From Rufibacter sp. DG15C (GTDB lineage: Bacteria > Bacteroidota > Bacteroidia > Cytophagales > Hymenobacteraceae), in NCBI RefSeq assembly GCF_001577755.1, contig NZ_CP010776.1, positions 1,488,001-1,552,000 on the forward strand: a stretch of 64,000 bases of DNA, written 5' to 3'. The stretch's first letter is position 1; each line of letters begins with the position of its first letter. The translations under genes were made by a program, and so were the position numbers. The notes below the pieces were generated by a model. The model worked only from the letters and a program-made list of their open reading frames with translations. It was not told where the DNA came from and did no database searches. Positions 52,951 through 61,046 of this stretch are shown here, in pieces.

Positions 52951-54375
52951 ATGAGCGCCAATGTAGCCCCCGGAAAAGAATTCTTAGACAGTGTCCATTA
53001 CTACTATGACAATGCGGCCAAGCACTCCAACCTCAATCCCGGCATTCTGGCGCAGATAAGGACGTGCAACAGCGTGTACAAAGTGAATTTTCCGGTGGAG
53101 ATTAACGGCGAGGTACAGGTGTTTGAGGGAATCCGCGCCCAGCACAGTCACCACAAGCTGCCCACCAAAGGCGGTATCAGGTACAGCATGCACGTAGACG
53201 AGGACGAAGTAGTAGCTCTGGCCACACTCATGACTTTTAAATGCGCCGTGGTAGACGTGCCCTTTGGCGGAGCCAAGGGCGGCGTGAAAATCAACCCCAG
53301 AACCTCCTCTGTGGAATTACTGGAGAAGGTGACCAGACGCTTTGCCAGTGAGCTCATCAAAAAGAACCTGATTGGCCCCGCCATGGACGTACCCGCGCCA
53401 GACTACGGCACCGGGGCCCGCGAAATGGCCTGGATAGCAGATACCTACCATACCTTCAAATACGGCGAGACCAACGCGCTAGGCTGCGTCACCGGTAAAC
53501 CGGTAGGCCAAGGCGGAATCAGGGGCCGGACCGAGGCGACGGGTTTGGGCGTGTTCTTCGGGCTGCGCGAGGCTTTGTCAGATTCAGAGATTTTGAAGCC
53601 GCTGGGCCTTTCACAGGGCATTGAAGGCAAGCGCATCATTGTGCAGGGACTAGGGAACGTAGGCTACCACGCGGCTATTTACTGCCAAAAGGCGGGTGCC
53701 GTCATCACGGGCATTGCCGAGCGTGAGGGCGGTATCTTCAACCCGAACGGCATTGACGTGGACGAGGTCATGCAGTACCGTCAGCAGCACGGCTCCCTGA
53801 AAGGCTTCCATAACTGTACTTTCTTGGAAAGCTCCGCTGAACTGCTGGAACATGAATGTGATGTCCTTTTACCGGCTGCGCTGGAGAACGTGATTCACCA
53901 GGACAATGCCGCGCGCATCAAAGCCAAAATCATTGCGGAAGGTGCCAACGGTCCCGTGACCCAGGAAGCCGAGCGCATTCTCTTGTCACGGGGCGTGATC
54001 ATCATCCCAGACTTATACCTGAACGCCGGCGGGGTGACGGTGTCTTACTTTGAGTGGCTCAAAAACCTATCCAATGTACGCTTTGGCCGCATGGGCAAGC
54101 GTGCCGAGGAAGCCAGCCTGAAACGCCTGGTAGACACCATTGAGAAGAACACCGGCAAAAGCCTCTCGCCAGAAGAAAAGGAGCTCATCATCCACGGCGC
54201 AGATGAGCGGGACCTGGTCTACTCTGGCCTAGAAGACACCATGATTACTGCTTACCATGAAATACGTGAAGTGACCCGCCAGAAATCCACCATCACGGAT
54301 CTGCGTACCGCCGGCTTCTACAGCGCCATTGAGAAGATTGGCGTGAGTTACCAGTCACTGGGTATTTTCCCTTGA
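52951..54375 (+). CDS. Glu/Leu/Phe/Val-family dehydrogenase (glutamate dehydrogenase)
   Basis: The 474-residue enzyme interconverts glutamate with 2-oxoglutarate and ammonia. Seen are the substrate-binding KGGIRYS, the catalytic-lysine segment CAVVDVPFGGAKGGV, and the dinucleotide-binding VQGLGNVGYHAA. The proteins of this branch are longer than the small Leu/Phe dehydrogenases; the ANGPVTQEAE and LNAGGVTVSYFEW segments fit GDH. NAD or NADP preference is not decided by what I can see. A palindrome and then a conventional terminator follow. Confidence 0.95.
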   Translation: MSANVAPGKEFLDSVHYYYDNAAKHSNLNPGILAQIRTCNSVYKVNFPVEINGEVQVFEGIRAQHSHHKLPTKGGIRYSMHVDEDEVVALATLMTFKCAVVDVPFGGAKGGVKINPRTSSVELLEKVTRRFASELIKKNLIGPAMDVPAPDYGTGAREMAWIADTYHTFKYGETNALGCVTGKPVGQGGIRGRTEATGLGVFFGLREALSDSEILKPLGLSQGIEGKRIIVQGLGNVGYHAAIYCQKAGAVITGIAEREGGIFNPNGIDVDEVMQYRQQHGSLKGFHNCTFLESSAELLEHECDVLLPAALENVIHQDNAARIKAKIIAEGANGPVTQEAERILLSRGVIIIPDLYLNAGGVTVSYFEWLKNLSNVRFGRMGKRAEEASLKRLVDTIEKNTGKSLSPEEKELIIHGADERDLVYSGLEDTMITAYHEIREVTRQKSTITDLRTAGFYSAIEKIGVSYQSLGIFP

Positions 54376-54386
54376 TGCACAGACAT

Positions 54387-54424
54387 CGTTTTTAGCCTGT
54401 TTCCGTCAAAACAGACCAAAAATG
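54387..54424. repeat. Intergenic palindrome, copy 22
   Basis: cgtttttagcctgtttccgtc and aaaacagaccaaaaatg pair imperfectly 12 bp after the dehydrogenase stop. A conventional terminator follows 5 bp later. Confidence 0.87.
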
Positions 54425-54429
54425 GTAAG

Positions 54430-54463
54430 GCCTCAGCAGCTCAAATCTGCTGGGGCTTTTTTT
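54430..54463 (+). terminator. Terminator of the glutamate dehydrogenase gene
   Basis: gcctcagcag / ctgctggggc (one mismatch) is followed by seven T. Confidence 0.85.
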
Positions 54464-54801
54464 GTGGCTGCTGGTTTCTAAGAATGAAAATATGCCACCA
54501 TTCCGGCCATCATAAAAGATCTTGTGGGCAAGTTGTGATAACGGTTACCAAAGAAGTCATCTTACTTGCTCATAAAGTCTTTTCAGGATGATAAACTAAG
54601 AAAGGTAATGCCGAGAAGCACAATGGGAACAGTACTCGTTTTTGGGCTGTTTCTCAGAAAGCAGGCTAAAAACGGTAAGGGCAGGAGGACATGGCTGTCA
54701 ACAATTGAACATCAGCCATCAACAATTTTACGGCATATCAGCTAGAAACTGTAATTTACCTGTGGCTTAGGCTACCAATAGGGGTAAACTTTTAGACTAC
54801 G
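54464..54801. other. Gene-free stretch upstream of the sigma-factor gene
   Basis: The stretch contains palindrome copy 23 and otherwise AT-rich sequence with no convincing frame. I see no clear TAnnTTTG box near the sigma-factor start, so its promoter may be of another type. Confidence 0.5.
54637..54674. repeat. Intergenic palindrome, copy 23
   Basis: cgtttttgggctgtttctc and agaaagcaggctaaaaacg pair imperfectly. It lies upstream of the sigma-factor gene, 261 bp after the dehydrogenase stop. Confidence 0.88.
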
Positions 54802-55320
54802 GTGGAAAATCCGGCGCTTAGAAAAGAATTCGTCAAGCTCATTGCACAAGACCAGGCCTTGATTCACAAGGTCTGCAGCATGTACTGTCGTGACCCCGAG
54901 GAACGGAAAGACCTGTTCCAGGAGATAGTGTTGCAACTCTGGAGGTCCTATCCTACGTTTAAGCACGAATCTAAAGTGAGCACCTGGATGTACCGGGTGG
55001 CCCTGAACACGGCCGTCTCTAGCTTTAGGAAGGAATCTAGAAGGCCGCACCAAAGCTCGCTTTCTGACCTGGACCTGCAGATACCGTCTGCTCCAGACAC
55101 TTCCGCTGAATACGAACTGAAAATCAAGTACCTCTACTCCGCCATTGACCAGTTGTCTCAAGTGGAAAAAGCCATTGTGATGCTCTATTTAGAAGACAAG
55201 TCCTATGATGAGATTGCCGAGATCATTGGCATCACCAAATCCAACGTAGGCGTGAAACTGAATCGCATCAAAGCCAAGCTAGAGAAACTGCTTACCCCTG
55301 TGTACGATGAAATTAGATAG
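54802..55320 (+). CDS. ECF-type RNA polymerase sigma factor
   Basis: The 172-residue sigma-70-family factor has region 2 at about 20-85 (YCRDPEERKDLFQEIVLQLWRSYPTF, then WMYRVALNTAVSSFRKE). Region 4 lies at about 110-165 (QLSQVEKAIVMLYLEDKSYDEIAEIIGITKSNVGVKLNRIKAKL). It directs RNA polymerase to a special promoter set. The start is GTG at 54802. The last 14 bp overlap the next gene, a strong sign of translational coupling with its presumed regulator. Confidence 0.94.
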   Translation: MENPALRKEFVKLIAQDQALIHKVCSMYCRDPEERKDLFQEIVLQLWRSYPTFKHESKVSTWMYRVALNTAVSSFRKESRRPHQSSLSDLDLQIPSAPDTSAEYELKIKYLYSAIDQLSQVEKAIVMLYLEDKSYDEIAEIIGITKSNVGVKLNRIKAKLEKLLTPVYDEIR

Positions 55321-55942
55321 CCTCAAAGACGCCTGGCAGGTATATGCTGCCCAGACCGCGGCGGTTCACCAGGTCACCGAAGACCAGATTAGTAGTCTGT
55401 TGAAAACCCGTACCCAGAATGCGGTCACCAAGCTCAAGAAGAACATTTACTTTGAGCTGGGCATGCTGCTGTTCACCGTTCTATTGTTTGGGGTGGGCGT
55501 GGTCTATGTTACCAATGACTTGGTGTTCAAGCTTCTGTGTATGGTGATAGTGGTCATCTGCCTGCCGTTCCTGGGCTACTTCTGGGGACGCCTGCAGTAC
55601 CTGCGCCGCCTAAACGTGACCACAGAGAACCTGCGCGGCACGCTCCAAAACCTCACCGAGATGCTTACCGGCCTCACCAAGCTGTATTTCTGGAGCAACG
55701 TGCTGTTCGCGCCCATTGGGTTGGCGGCGGGCCAACTGGTCTACTTGAAACTAGGCGAGGGCATCAACCTCTCCCATTTGCCCTGGGAACAGCTGTCCCT
55801 GCGGCTTATCATTGGGTTTGTGATTGGCGGAGTGGTGGGCTATAGCTTCCTGCGCTGGTACATACGCCAGATGTATGGCAACCATTTGAATAACCTGAGA
55901 GGCGCCCTTAGTGAACTAGAAACCTTGGAAGTAGCGGCATAG
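55307..55942 (+). CDS. Four-helix membrane protein, likely regulator of the ECF sigma factor
   Basis: The 211-residue protein has a soluble N-terminus of about 45 residues and two pairs of transmembrane helices (about 48-68, 70-92, 125-148 and 160-186). The gene overlaps the sigma-factor gene by 14 bp. By position it is a candidate anti-sigma factor, but it lacks the HxxxCxxC zinc motif of ZAS-type anti-sigma factors, so the role is inference. No known family is recognised. Confidence 0.8.
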   Translation: MKLDSLKDAWQVYAAQTAAVHQVTEDQISSLLKTRTQNAVTKLKKNIYFELGMLLFTVLLFGVGVVYVTNDLVFKLLCMVIVVICLPFLGYFWGRLQYLRRLNVTTENLRGTLQNLTEMLTGLTKLYFWSNVLFAPIGLAAGQLVYLKLGEGINLSHLPWEQLSLRLIIGFVIGGVVGYSFLRWYIRQMYGNHLNNLRGALSELETLEVAA

Positions 55943-56081
55943 AAAGACGCAAGGTTCTTCTACTCTCATACATAGCGCTTTTTCTATCTATTGGTAAAGA
56001 ATTCAGGCTGAGCTTGTAATATTTTGGTAAGTTAAAGGACTAATAGCCTAAACACACAAACTACCAAACAACAACCTGCTT

Positions 56082-57572
56082 ATGCTTTCACTTCTTCTTT
56101 CACACCAATGGAAAGAGACCACCCGGTCCTCTGTCTGGCAGAAAAACCTGACCGTGAACCTGGTGCTGGGCTTCTTCATGCTCCTCATGCTTTTGTATGT
56201 GGTGCTGCTGGGCTTCTTTCTGGACAACATCCTCAACTACATGTTTCCGGGAAAAGAGACGTTGGCCATGGTCAACGGCGGCCTGCTCTACTACTTTTTA
56301 ATTGACCTGGCCATGCGCTTCTTCTTGCAGGAGCTTCCGGTGCTGGGCATTCAGCCCTACCTGCACCTGCCGGTGGGCAAGTCCAAGCTGGTTAATTTTG
56401 TGCTCTGGAAGTCCATTACCAGCCTTTTCAACTTCCTGCCACTGTTCCTGTTCATTCCCTTCGCGGTAAAAACCTTGCCGGCGGTGTATGGCATGGCCGG
56501 TACCTGGATGTGGGTTCTGGGTCTGTTCCTGCTCACGCTGGTGAACAACTTCATTACCCTGTATGTAAAGCGCCAGCTGGTAGAGAAGCCTATGGTGACG
56601 TTTGGGTTCTTGCTGGCCGTGATTGGCTTGGCCCTGGCAGACTACCTCAACTTTATCTCTTTAAGCGACAGCTCTAGAAGCTTCTTCAACGGCCTGGGCA
56701 CGCAACCAGTTTGGGTATTGGTACCTTTGGTGTTGCTAGTGGCGGTATACATGCTTAACTACAGTTTCCTGATCTCCCATACCTACCCAGAAGAGATACG
56801 GGTGAACAAAGCGTCAAAAGTTGGAGATAGCTCTGAGATTGGGTTTTTGCAACGTTTCGGCGAGATGGGTACTTTGATTGGCTTGGAGTTGCGCTTAATC
56901 CAGCGGCACAAGCGCCCACGGTCTGTGGTGATTATGTCTGTCTTCTTCCTGGCCTATGGCTTTGTGTTTTACATGAACAAAATGTACACAGACGGCTTTA
57001 CCATGCTCATCTTCCCGGGCATCTTCATGACCGGCTTCTTAATGATGAGCTACGGTCAGTTTGTGCCGGGCTGGCAAAGTGCCCATTTTGATGCGCTCTT
57101 GACCAAACGCTTGAGTCCCTATAAGTTCTATCTGGCCAAGTTCTGGCTGTTTGTGCCGGCCTGCGTGATAGCCTATTTAGTCACCTTGCTGTATGGCCTT
57201 TTGCCTGAGGCAGGGGGTAAAATCATGCTCATCAATACGGCTTGCTTCCTCTACAACATAGGCATTAACACCTTTGTGGTGCTGTTCATGAGCACGTTCA
57301 ACAAGAAACGCATTGACTTGAGCAAGAGCGCTTCTTTTAACTGGCAAGGGGTGGGTGCCTCACAGTTTATCTTAATGCTGCCCATCCTTCTTGGGCCTAT
57401 CTTAATTTTCTTACCGTTCAGTTTGCTGGGCCAACCTTACTGGGGAATAGCTACGCTCTCAATCCTGGGCATCTTGGGCTTTATCTTCCATAAGCAGTTG
57501 ATAGGAGTGGTAGTGAAACGTTTCACTGGCCAGAAATACGAGATTGCCGCTGGTTTTAGGCAGACAGCCTAG
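56082..57572 (+). CDS. DUF5687-type ABC exporter permease
   Basis: The 496-residue integral membrane protein has about twelve hydrophobic segments and begins with MLSLLLSHQWKETTRSSVWQ. This fits the DUF5687 family, which I know from Bacteroidetes as permease-like partners of ABC ATPases. The ABC ATPase gene follows 119 bp downstream on the same strand. The cargo is unknown. It lies 139 bp after the sigma-factor pair, so common regulation is possible but not shown. Confidence 0.85.
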   Translation: MLSLLLSHQWKETTRSSVWQKNLTVNLVLGFFMLLMLLYVVLLGFFLDNILNYMFPGKETLAMVNGGLLYYFLIDLAMRFFLQELPVLGIQPYLHLPVGKSKLVNFVLWKSITSLFNFLPLFLFIPFAVKTLPAVYGMAGTWMWVLGLFLLTLVNNFITLYVKRQLVEKPMVTFGFLLAVIGLALADYLNFISLSDSSRSFFNGLGTQPVWVLVPLVLLVAVYMLNYSFLISHTYPEEIRVNKASKVGDSSEIGFLQRFGEMGTLIGLELRLIQRHKRPRSVVIMSVFFLAYGFVFYMNKMYTDGFTMLIFPGIFMTGFLMMSYGQFVPGWQSAHFDALLTKRLSPYKFYLAKFWLFVPACVIAYLVTLLYGLLPEAGGKIMLINTACFLYNIGINTFVVLFMSTFNKKRIDLSKSASFNWQGVGASQFILMLPILLGPILIFLPFSLLGQPYWGIATLSILGILGFIFHKQLIGVVVKRFTGQKYEIAAGFRQTA

Positions 57573-57691
57573 CTGTGGATAAACTCAGGTTTTTTAGAAG
57601 CCTGTAAAAGTATAACAAGTTATAAATAAGTCATTTACTGCATAGGTGCTCAAGTAAAACGCTTTACGCCTGTGATTTAAAATATAAGGAT

Positions 57692-58384
57692 ATGATAGAA
57701 GTACGCGACCTTCAGAAAAGATACAATGGCGTGACGGTGGTTGACATCCCGGCGCTGAACATTCAAAAAGGCGAAACCATTGGCCTGGTGGGCAACAACG
57801 GCGCTGGCAAGACCACCTTCTTCCGGATGATTCTGGACTTGATTCGTCCGTCTGGCGGTGAGGTCTTGAGCAAAGACGTGAATGTGCGCACCACCGAGGA
57901 CTGGAAGCAGTACACCGGCTCTCACCTAGACGAAGGTTTCTTAATTGACTACTTGACGCCAGAAGAGTATTTCCATTTTATTGGCAAACTAAACGGCTTG
58001 AGCCAAGGAGATGTGCAAGCGTTCATGACGCGTTTCCAGGATTTCTTCAACGGCGAGATTCTGGCGCAGCGCAAGTACATCAGGGACTTCTCTAAAGGAA
58101 ACCAGAAAAAGGTAGGCGTAGCTGCCGCAGCCATGGCAGACCCAGAGTTGTTGATCCTGGATGAGCCGTTCGCCAACCTGGACCCAAGCTCACAGATACG
58201 CCTCAAGAACCTCTTGAAAGACCTGAAGAGCCAAGGCATGACCATGTTGATATCTAGCCACGACCTAAGCCACGTGATTGAAGTCTGCGACCGCATTGTC
58301 TTGCTGGAGAAAGGCAAAGTAGTGGAGGACATGAAAACCAACGAAACTACGCTCCAGCAATTGGAGAGCTATTTTACGGTGTAG
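57692..58384 (+). CDS. ABC exporter ATP-binding protein
   Basis: The 230-residue ATPase has Walker A GNNGAGKTT (34-42), the signature FSKGNQKKVGVAAA, Walker B LLILDEPF and a switch His in SSHDLSH. The KGNQKK variant of LSGGQ is typical of exporter ATPases of the CcmA/DUF5687-linked group. It would pair with the DUF5687 permease just upstream. ATG start; the length is standard. Confidence 0.93.
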   Translation: MIEVRDLQKRYNGVTVVDIPALNIQKGETIGLVGNNGAGKTTFFRMILDLIRPSGGEVLSKDVNVRTTEDWKQYTGSHLDEGFLIDYLTPEEYFHFIGKLNGLSQGDVQAFMTRFQDFFNGEILAQRKYIRDFSKGNQKKVGVAAAAMADPELLILDEPFANLDPSSQIRLKNLLKDLKSQGMTMLISSHDLSHVIEVCDRIVLLEKGKVVEDMKTNETTLQQLESYFTV

Positions 58385-58445
58385 TTATCCACAGTAGAAT
58401 TTGATTTCAGCCTGCATGCTAAACTAAAAGCAGGCTATTCCTAAT

Positions 58446-58495
58446 AAAGGCGTTTTTGGGCTACTTTCTAGATTATAGACCAAAAACGCCTTTTT
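58446..58495. repeat. Intergenic palindrome, copy 24 (acts as terminator)
   Basis: aaaggcgtttttgg pairs with ccaaaaacgccttt around a CTAG loop and is followed by a T-run, 62 bp after the ABC ATPase stop. Confidence 0.93.
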
Positions 58496-58526
58496 CTATA
58501 TCTATCTGTCCCCAATAAAACTCAAT

Positions 58527-59879
58527 ATGAAATTCAAGAAATCTTTAGCGGCTTGCCTCTGGCTGTCCTTGCCTTTTGTGGGCATGGCTCAGCAGAAAGA
58601 GAATTTTAACAAAGCCAAGATGGACAGTCTGCTGTCTGTGCTGGAAAGCAAAAACAAGATCATGGGCACGGTGGCCCTATACCAAGGCGGAAAGCCGGTC
58701 TACAACAGAGCTATTGGCTATGCCAGCCTTGCTGACCAAAATCAGGAAAAAGCCACTACTGCCACCAAGTACCGCGTTGGGTCTATCTCTAAAACCTTCA
58801 CGGCTACGCTTATTCTGCAATTGATAGAAGAAAAGAAGCTTGCTCTAAATACGCCGTTGTCTACGTTCTTTCCAGAGTTTGAAAACGCGTCTACCATTAC
58901 CATTGAGCATTTATTGAACCAGCACAGCGGCCTGATGAGCTTTACCTCAGTGCCTGCCTATGGGTTGTACATGACGCAGCCCAAAACCCAGGAAGAGATG
59001 CTGGCGATCATGACGTCCCTGAAGCCTATTTTTGAACCTGGTGCCAAGTACAATTACAGCAATACCAACTATGTACTGTTGGGCTACATTGTAGAACGGG
59101 TCACCAAGAAACCGTACGCCGAGGTTTTAAAGAAAAAGATTGTGGATAAACTCAAGCTCAAGGACACCTACTACGGAGGAAAGATAACCCAGGCCAAGAA
59201 AGAAGCGGCTTCTTATAAGTTTGTAGACAACCAATGGACCGTTTCCCCAGAGACGGATATGAGCATCCCCCACGGTGCTGGGGCCATCGTTTCTACCACC
59301 AAAGACCTGGCAACTTTCATACACGGCTTGTTTAATGGCAAGCTCATCTCTGCTGCGTCTTTAGAGCAGATGAAAACCATGAAAGACGGCTATGGCTTAG
59401 GCTTGATCACGTTAAAGTTTAACAACCAGGTGTCTTATGGCCATGGCGGCATTATTGACGGGTTCAACTCTATGATCAGCTATTTCCCAGAGCAGAAATT
59501 GACCATGGCTACCACCTTCAACGGGTTAGGCATGAACCCCAGTGATGCACATATAGGCATCTTGAACATTGCATTCAACAAGCCTTACAAGATCCCTTCT
59601 TATGAGATACCTAAAGGCTTGGTGCTGGATTTGAGCAAGTATGAAGGCACCTTTGTCTCTAAGCAGTTTCCCTTGAAAGTAACCATGCGCAAGGACGGAG
59701 ATAAGCTCATGTCACAGGCGCAGGGTCAGTCAGAGTTCATATTAGAGCCCAAGAATGCTCAGAACTTTGTCTTTGAACCAGCTAGCATTGAGATTGAATT
59801 CATTGCCAATGAGGCCGGCGTGTATGACCAGTTCACCCTAAAGCAAGGGGCGGGCAAATACCATTTCACCAAAGAATAG
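58527..59879 (+). CDS. Secreted serine hydrolase (class C beta-lactamase-like)
   Basis: The 450-residue protein has a signal peptide (cleavage near GMAQQ) and a class C beta-lactamase/DD-peptidase-like domain. The active-site set is visible: Ser86-x-x-Lys89 (VGSISKTF), the Tyr-Ser-Asn in YNYSNTNYVLLG, and HGG in YGHGGIIDGF. The C-terminal region from about residue 355 is a beta domain. Relatives act as D-amino-acid peptidases or esterases; lactamase activity is not implied. It is a single gene bounded by palindrome copies 24 and 25. Confidence 0.93.
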   Translation: MKFKKSLAACLWLSLPFVGMAQQKENFNKAKMDSLLSVLESKNKIMGTVALYQGGKPVYNRAIGYASLADQNQEKATTATKYRVGSISKTFTATLILQLIEEKKLALNTPLSTFFPEFENASTITIEHLLNQHSGLMSFTSVPAYGLYMTQPKTQEEMLAIMTSLKPIFEPGAKYNYSNTNYVLLGYIVERVTKKPYAEVLKKKIVDKLKLKDTYYGGKITQAKKEAASYKFVDNQWTVSPETDMSIPHGAGAIVSTTKDLATFIHGLFNGKLISAASLEQMKTMKDGYGLGLITLKFNNQVSYGHGGIIDGFNSMISYFPEQKLTMATTFNGLGMNPSDAHIGILNIAFNKPYKIPSYEIPKGLVLDLSKYEGTFVSKQFPLKVTMRKDGDKLMSQAQGQSEFILEPKNAQNFVFEPASIEIEFIANEAGVYDQFTLKQGAGKYHFTKE

Positions 59880-59898
59880 AATCTCCTTGGGTGAGTAG

Positions 59899-59947
59899 AG
59901 GCGTTTTTGGGCTATTTCTTAAAAAGTAGCCCAAAAACGCCTTTTTG
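59899..59947. repeat. Intergenic palindrome, copy 25 (acts as terminator)
   Basis: A perfect 16-bp stem (aggcgtttttgggcta / tagcccaaaaacgcct) with a 12-nt loop is followed by TTTT, 19 bp after the serine hydrolase stop. Confidence 0.95.
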
Positions 59948-59981
59948 ATGTATGGCGTATACCCATGACATTTGCACTGCT

Positions 59982-61016
59982 ATGGATTCATTGACGCATG
60001 CCGCCATTGGGGCTTGTATAGGAGAACTAACGCTGGGGAAAAAGCTGGGCCGGCATGCGCTTTGGCTGGGCGCGGTGGCGCAAAACCTCCCAGACATAGA
60101 CGTGGTGGCTGCCCTGTGGCTGCCTTTCTCCAAGAACTTGTTGGTGCACCGGGGCATCACGCATTCCTTTCTCTTCGGGGTAGGCTTGGCTGTCTTGCTG
60201 GCGGCTTTGCTCAACAGATGGAAGTACACCGGTAACGCAGGTTTTGGGGCACTCTTGCTGTTTTTCTTGGGCCAGATCTTTCTGCATGATCTGCTGGATA
60301 CCTGCAATGCCTACGGTACCGGTTTGCTATTGCCCTTTCAAGAGACGCGCTTCTCCTGGAATTTGCTTTATGTGGCTGACCCATTATTTACGCTATGGCC
60401 TATTATAGCCGTCCTTGTATTAATATTCAGCCACAGAATCAATCCACAGAGCAGAAAGGCATGGGCGGTGATGGGTTTGGTGCTGCCATTGGCGTATCTG
60501 GGCTACGCCAACCAGAACAAGGCTACTGTTGAGAGAAGTGTAGAAAGGTCTTTAGTTAGTCAGAGTTTACAGACAAAACATCATTTCATGACGCCTACGG
60601 CCTTCAACAGTTGGCTGTGGTACGTGGTGGCGACCTCAGACAGCGGTTATCATATTGGGTACCGTTCGGTGTTTGAGGGAGAAGAAGCTCCCATTGCGTT
60701 TACTTTCTACCCAAGAAATGACCACTTATTAGCCGCTCATCCAGACCAACAGGAGGTACAAGACTTGAAGCAGTTTGCAGCGGGCTACCATACCGCACAG
60801 CAGAGGCAGGATACGCTGGTCTTTAACGTGCTCCGGTTTGGGCAAGTCTTGGGCTGGCGCGACAACAGTGCTACCTTCGCCTTTCATTATTACCTGCAGC
60901 CCAAGCTGGATAACACGTTAGCAGTGCAGAGAGGCCGATTTCAGGGGTGGGATGCCGTCACGGTCAGGCAACTTATCCACAGGGTTTTTAGGCCTCAAGA
61001 AGAAAAATCTCTTTAG
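59982..61016 (+). CDS. DUF457/YdjM-type membrane-bound metal-dependent hydrolase
   Basis: The 344-residue membrane protein opens with MDSLTHAAIGACIGELTLGKKLG. It has the family's HxxD-type signals (HRGITHSFLFG, FLHDLLDTCNAYGT), matching the YdjM/DUF457 'inner membrane metal-dependent hydrolase' family. The annotated activity is not well proven for any member. The longest frame starts at an ATG at 59952, just after a palindrome copy, but family members normally begin with MDSLTHA, so 59982 is used. It shares its strand with the cardiolipin synthase gene 30 bp further on. Confidence 0.85.
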   Translation: MDSLTHAAIGACIGELTLGKKLGRHALWLGAVAQNLPDIDVVAALWLPFSKNLLVHRGITHSFLFGVGLAVLLAALLNRWKYTGNAGFGALLLFFLGQIFLHDLLDTCNAYGTGLLLPFQETRFSWNLLYVADPLFTLWPIIAVLVLIFSHRINPQSRKAWAVMGLVLPLAYLGYANQNKATVERSVERSLVSQSLQTKHHFMTPTAFNSWLWYVVATSDSGYHIGYRSVFEGEEAPIAFTFYPRNDHLLAAHPDQQEVQDLKQFAAGYHTAQQRQDTLVFNVLRFGQVLGWRDNSATFAFHYYLQPKLDNTLAVQRGRFQGWDAVTVRQLIHRVFRPQEEKSL

Positions 61017-61027
61017 GGAAATAACAT

Positions 61028-61036
61028 TTATCCACA
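61028..61036. promoter_or_regulatory. Perfect TTATCCACA word (DnaA-box type) before cls
   Basis: ttatccaca is an exact match to the DnaA-box consensus in the 30-bp gap before the cardiolipin synthase start. Whether DnaA binds here is not known. Confidence 0.35.
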
Positions 61037-61046
61037 GTCCATTTCT

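Noticed and set aside
57522-57537. agtgaaacgtttcact as a second parS site
   Set aside because: The half-sites are in the wrong order (GTGAAAC-GTTTCAC rather than GTTTCAC-GTGAAAC), and it lies inside the DUF5687 gene; probably chance.
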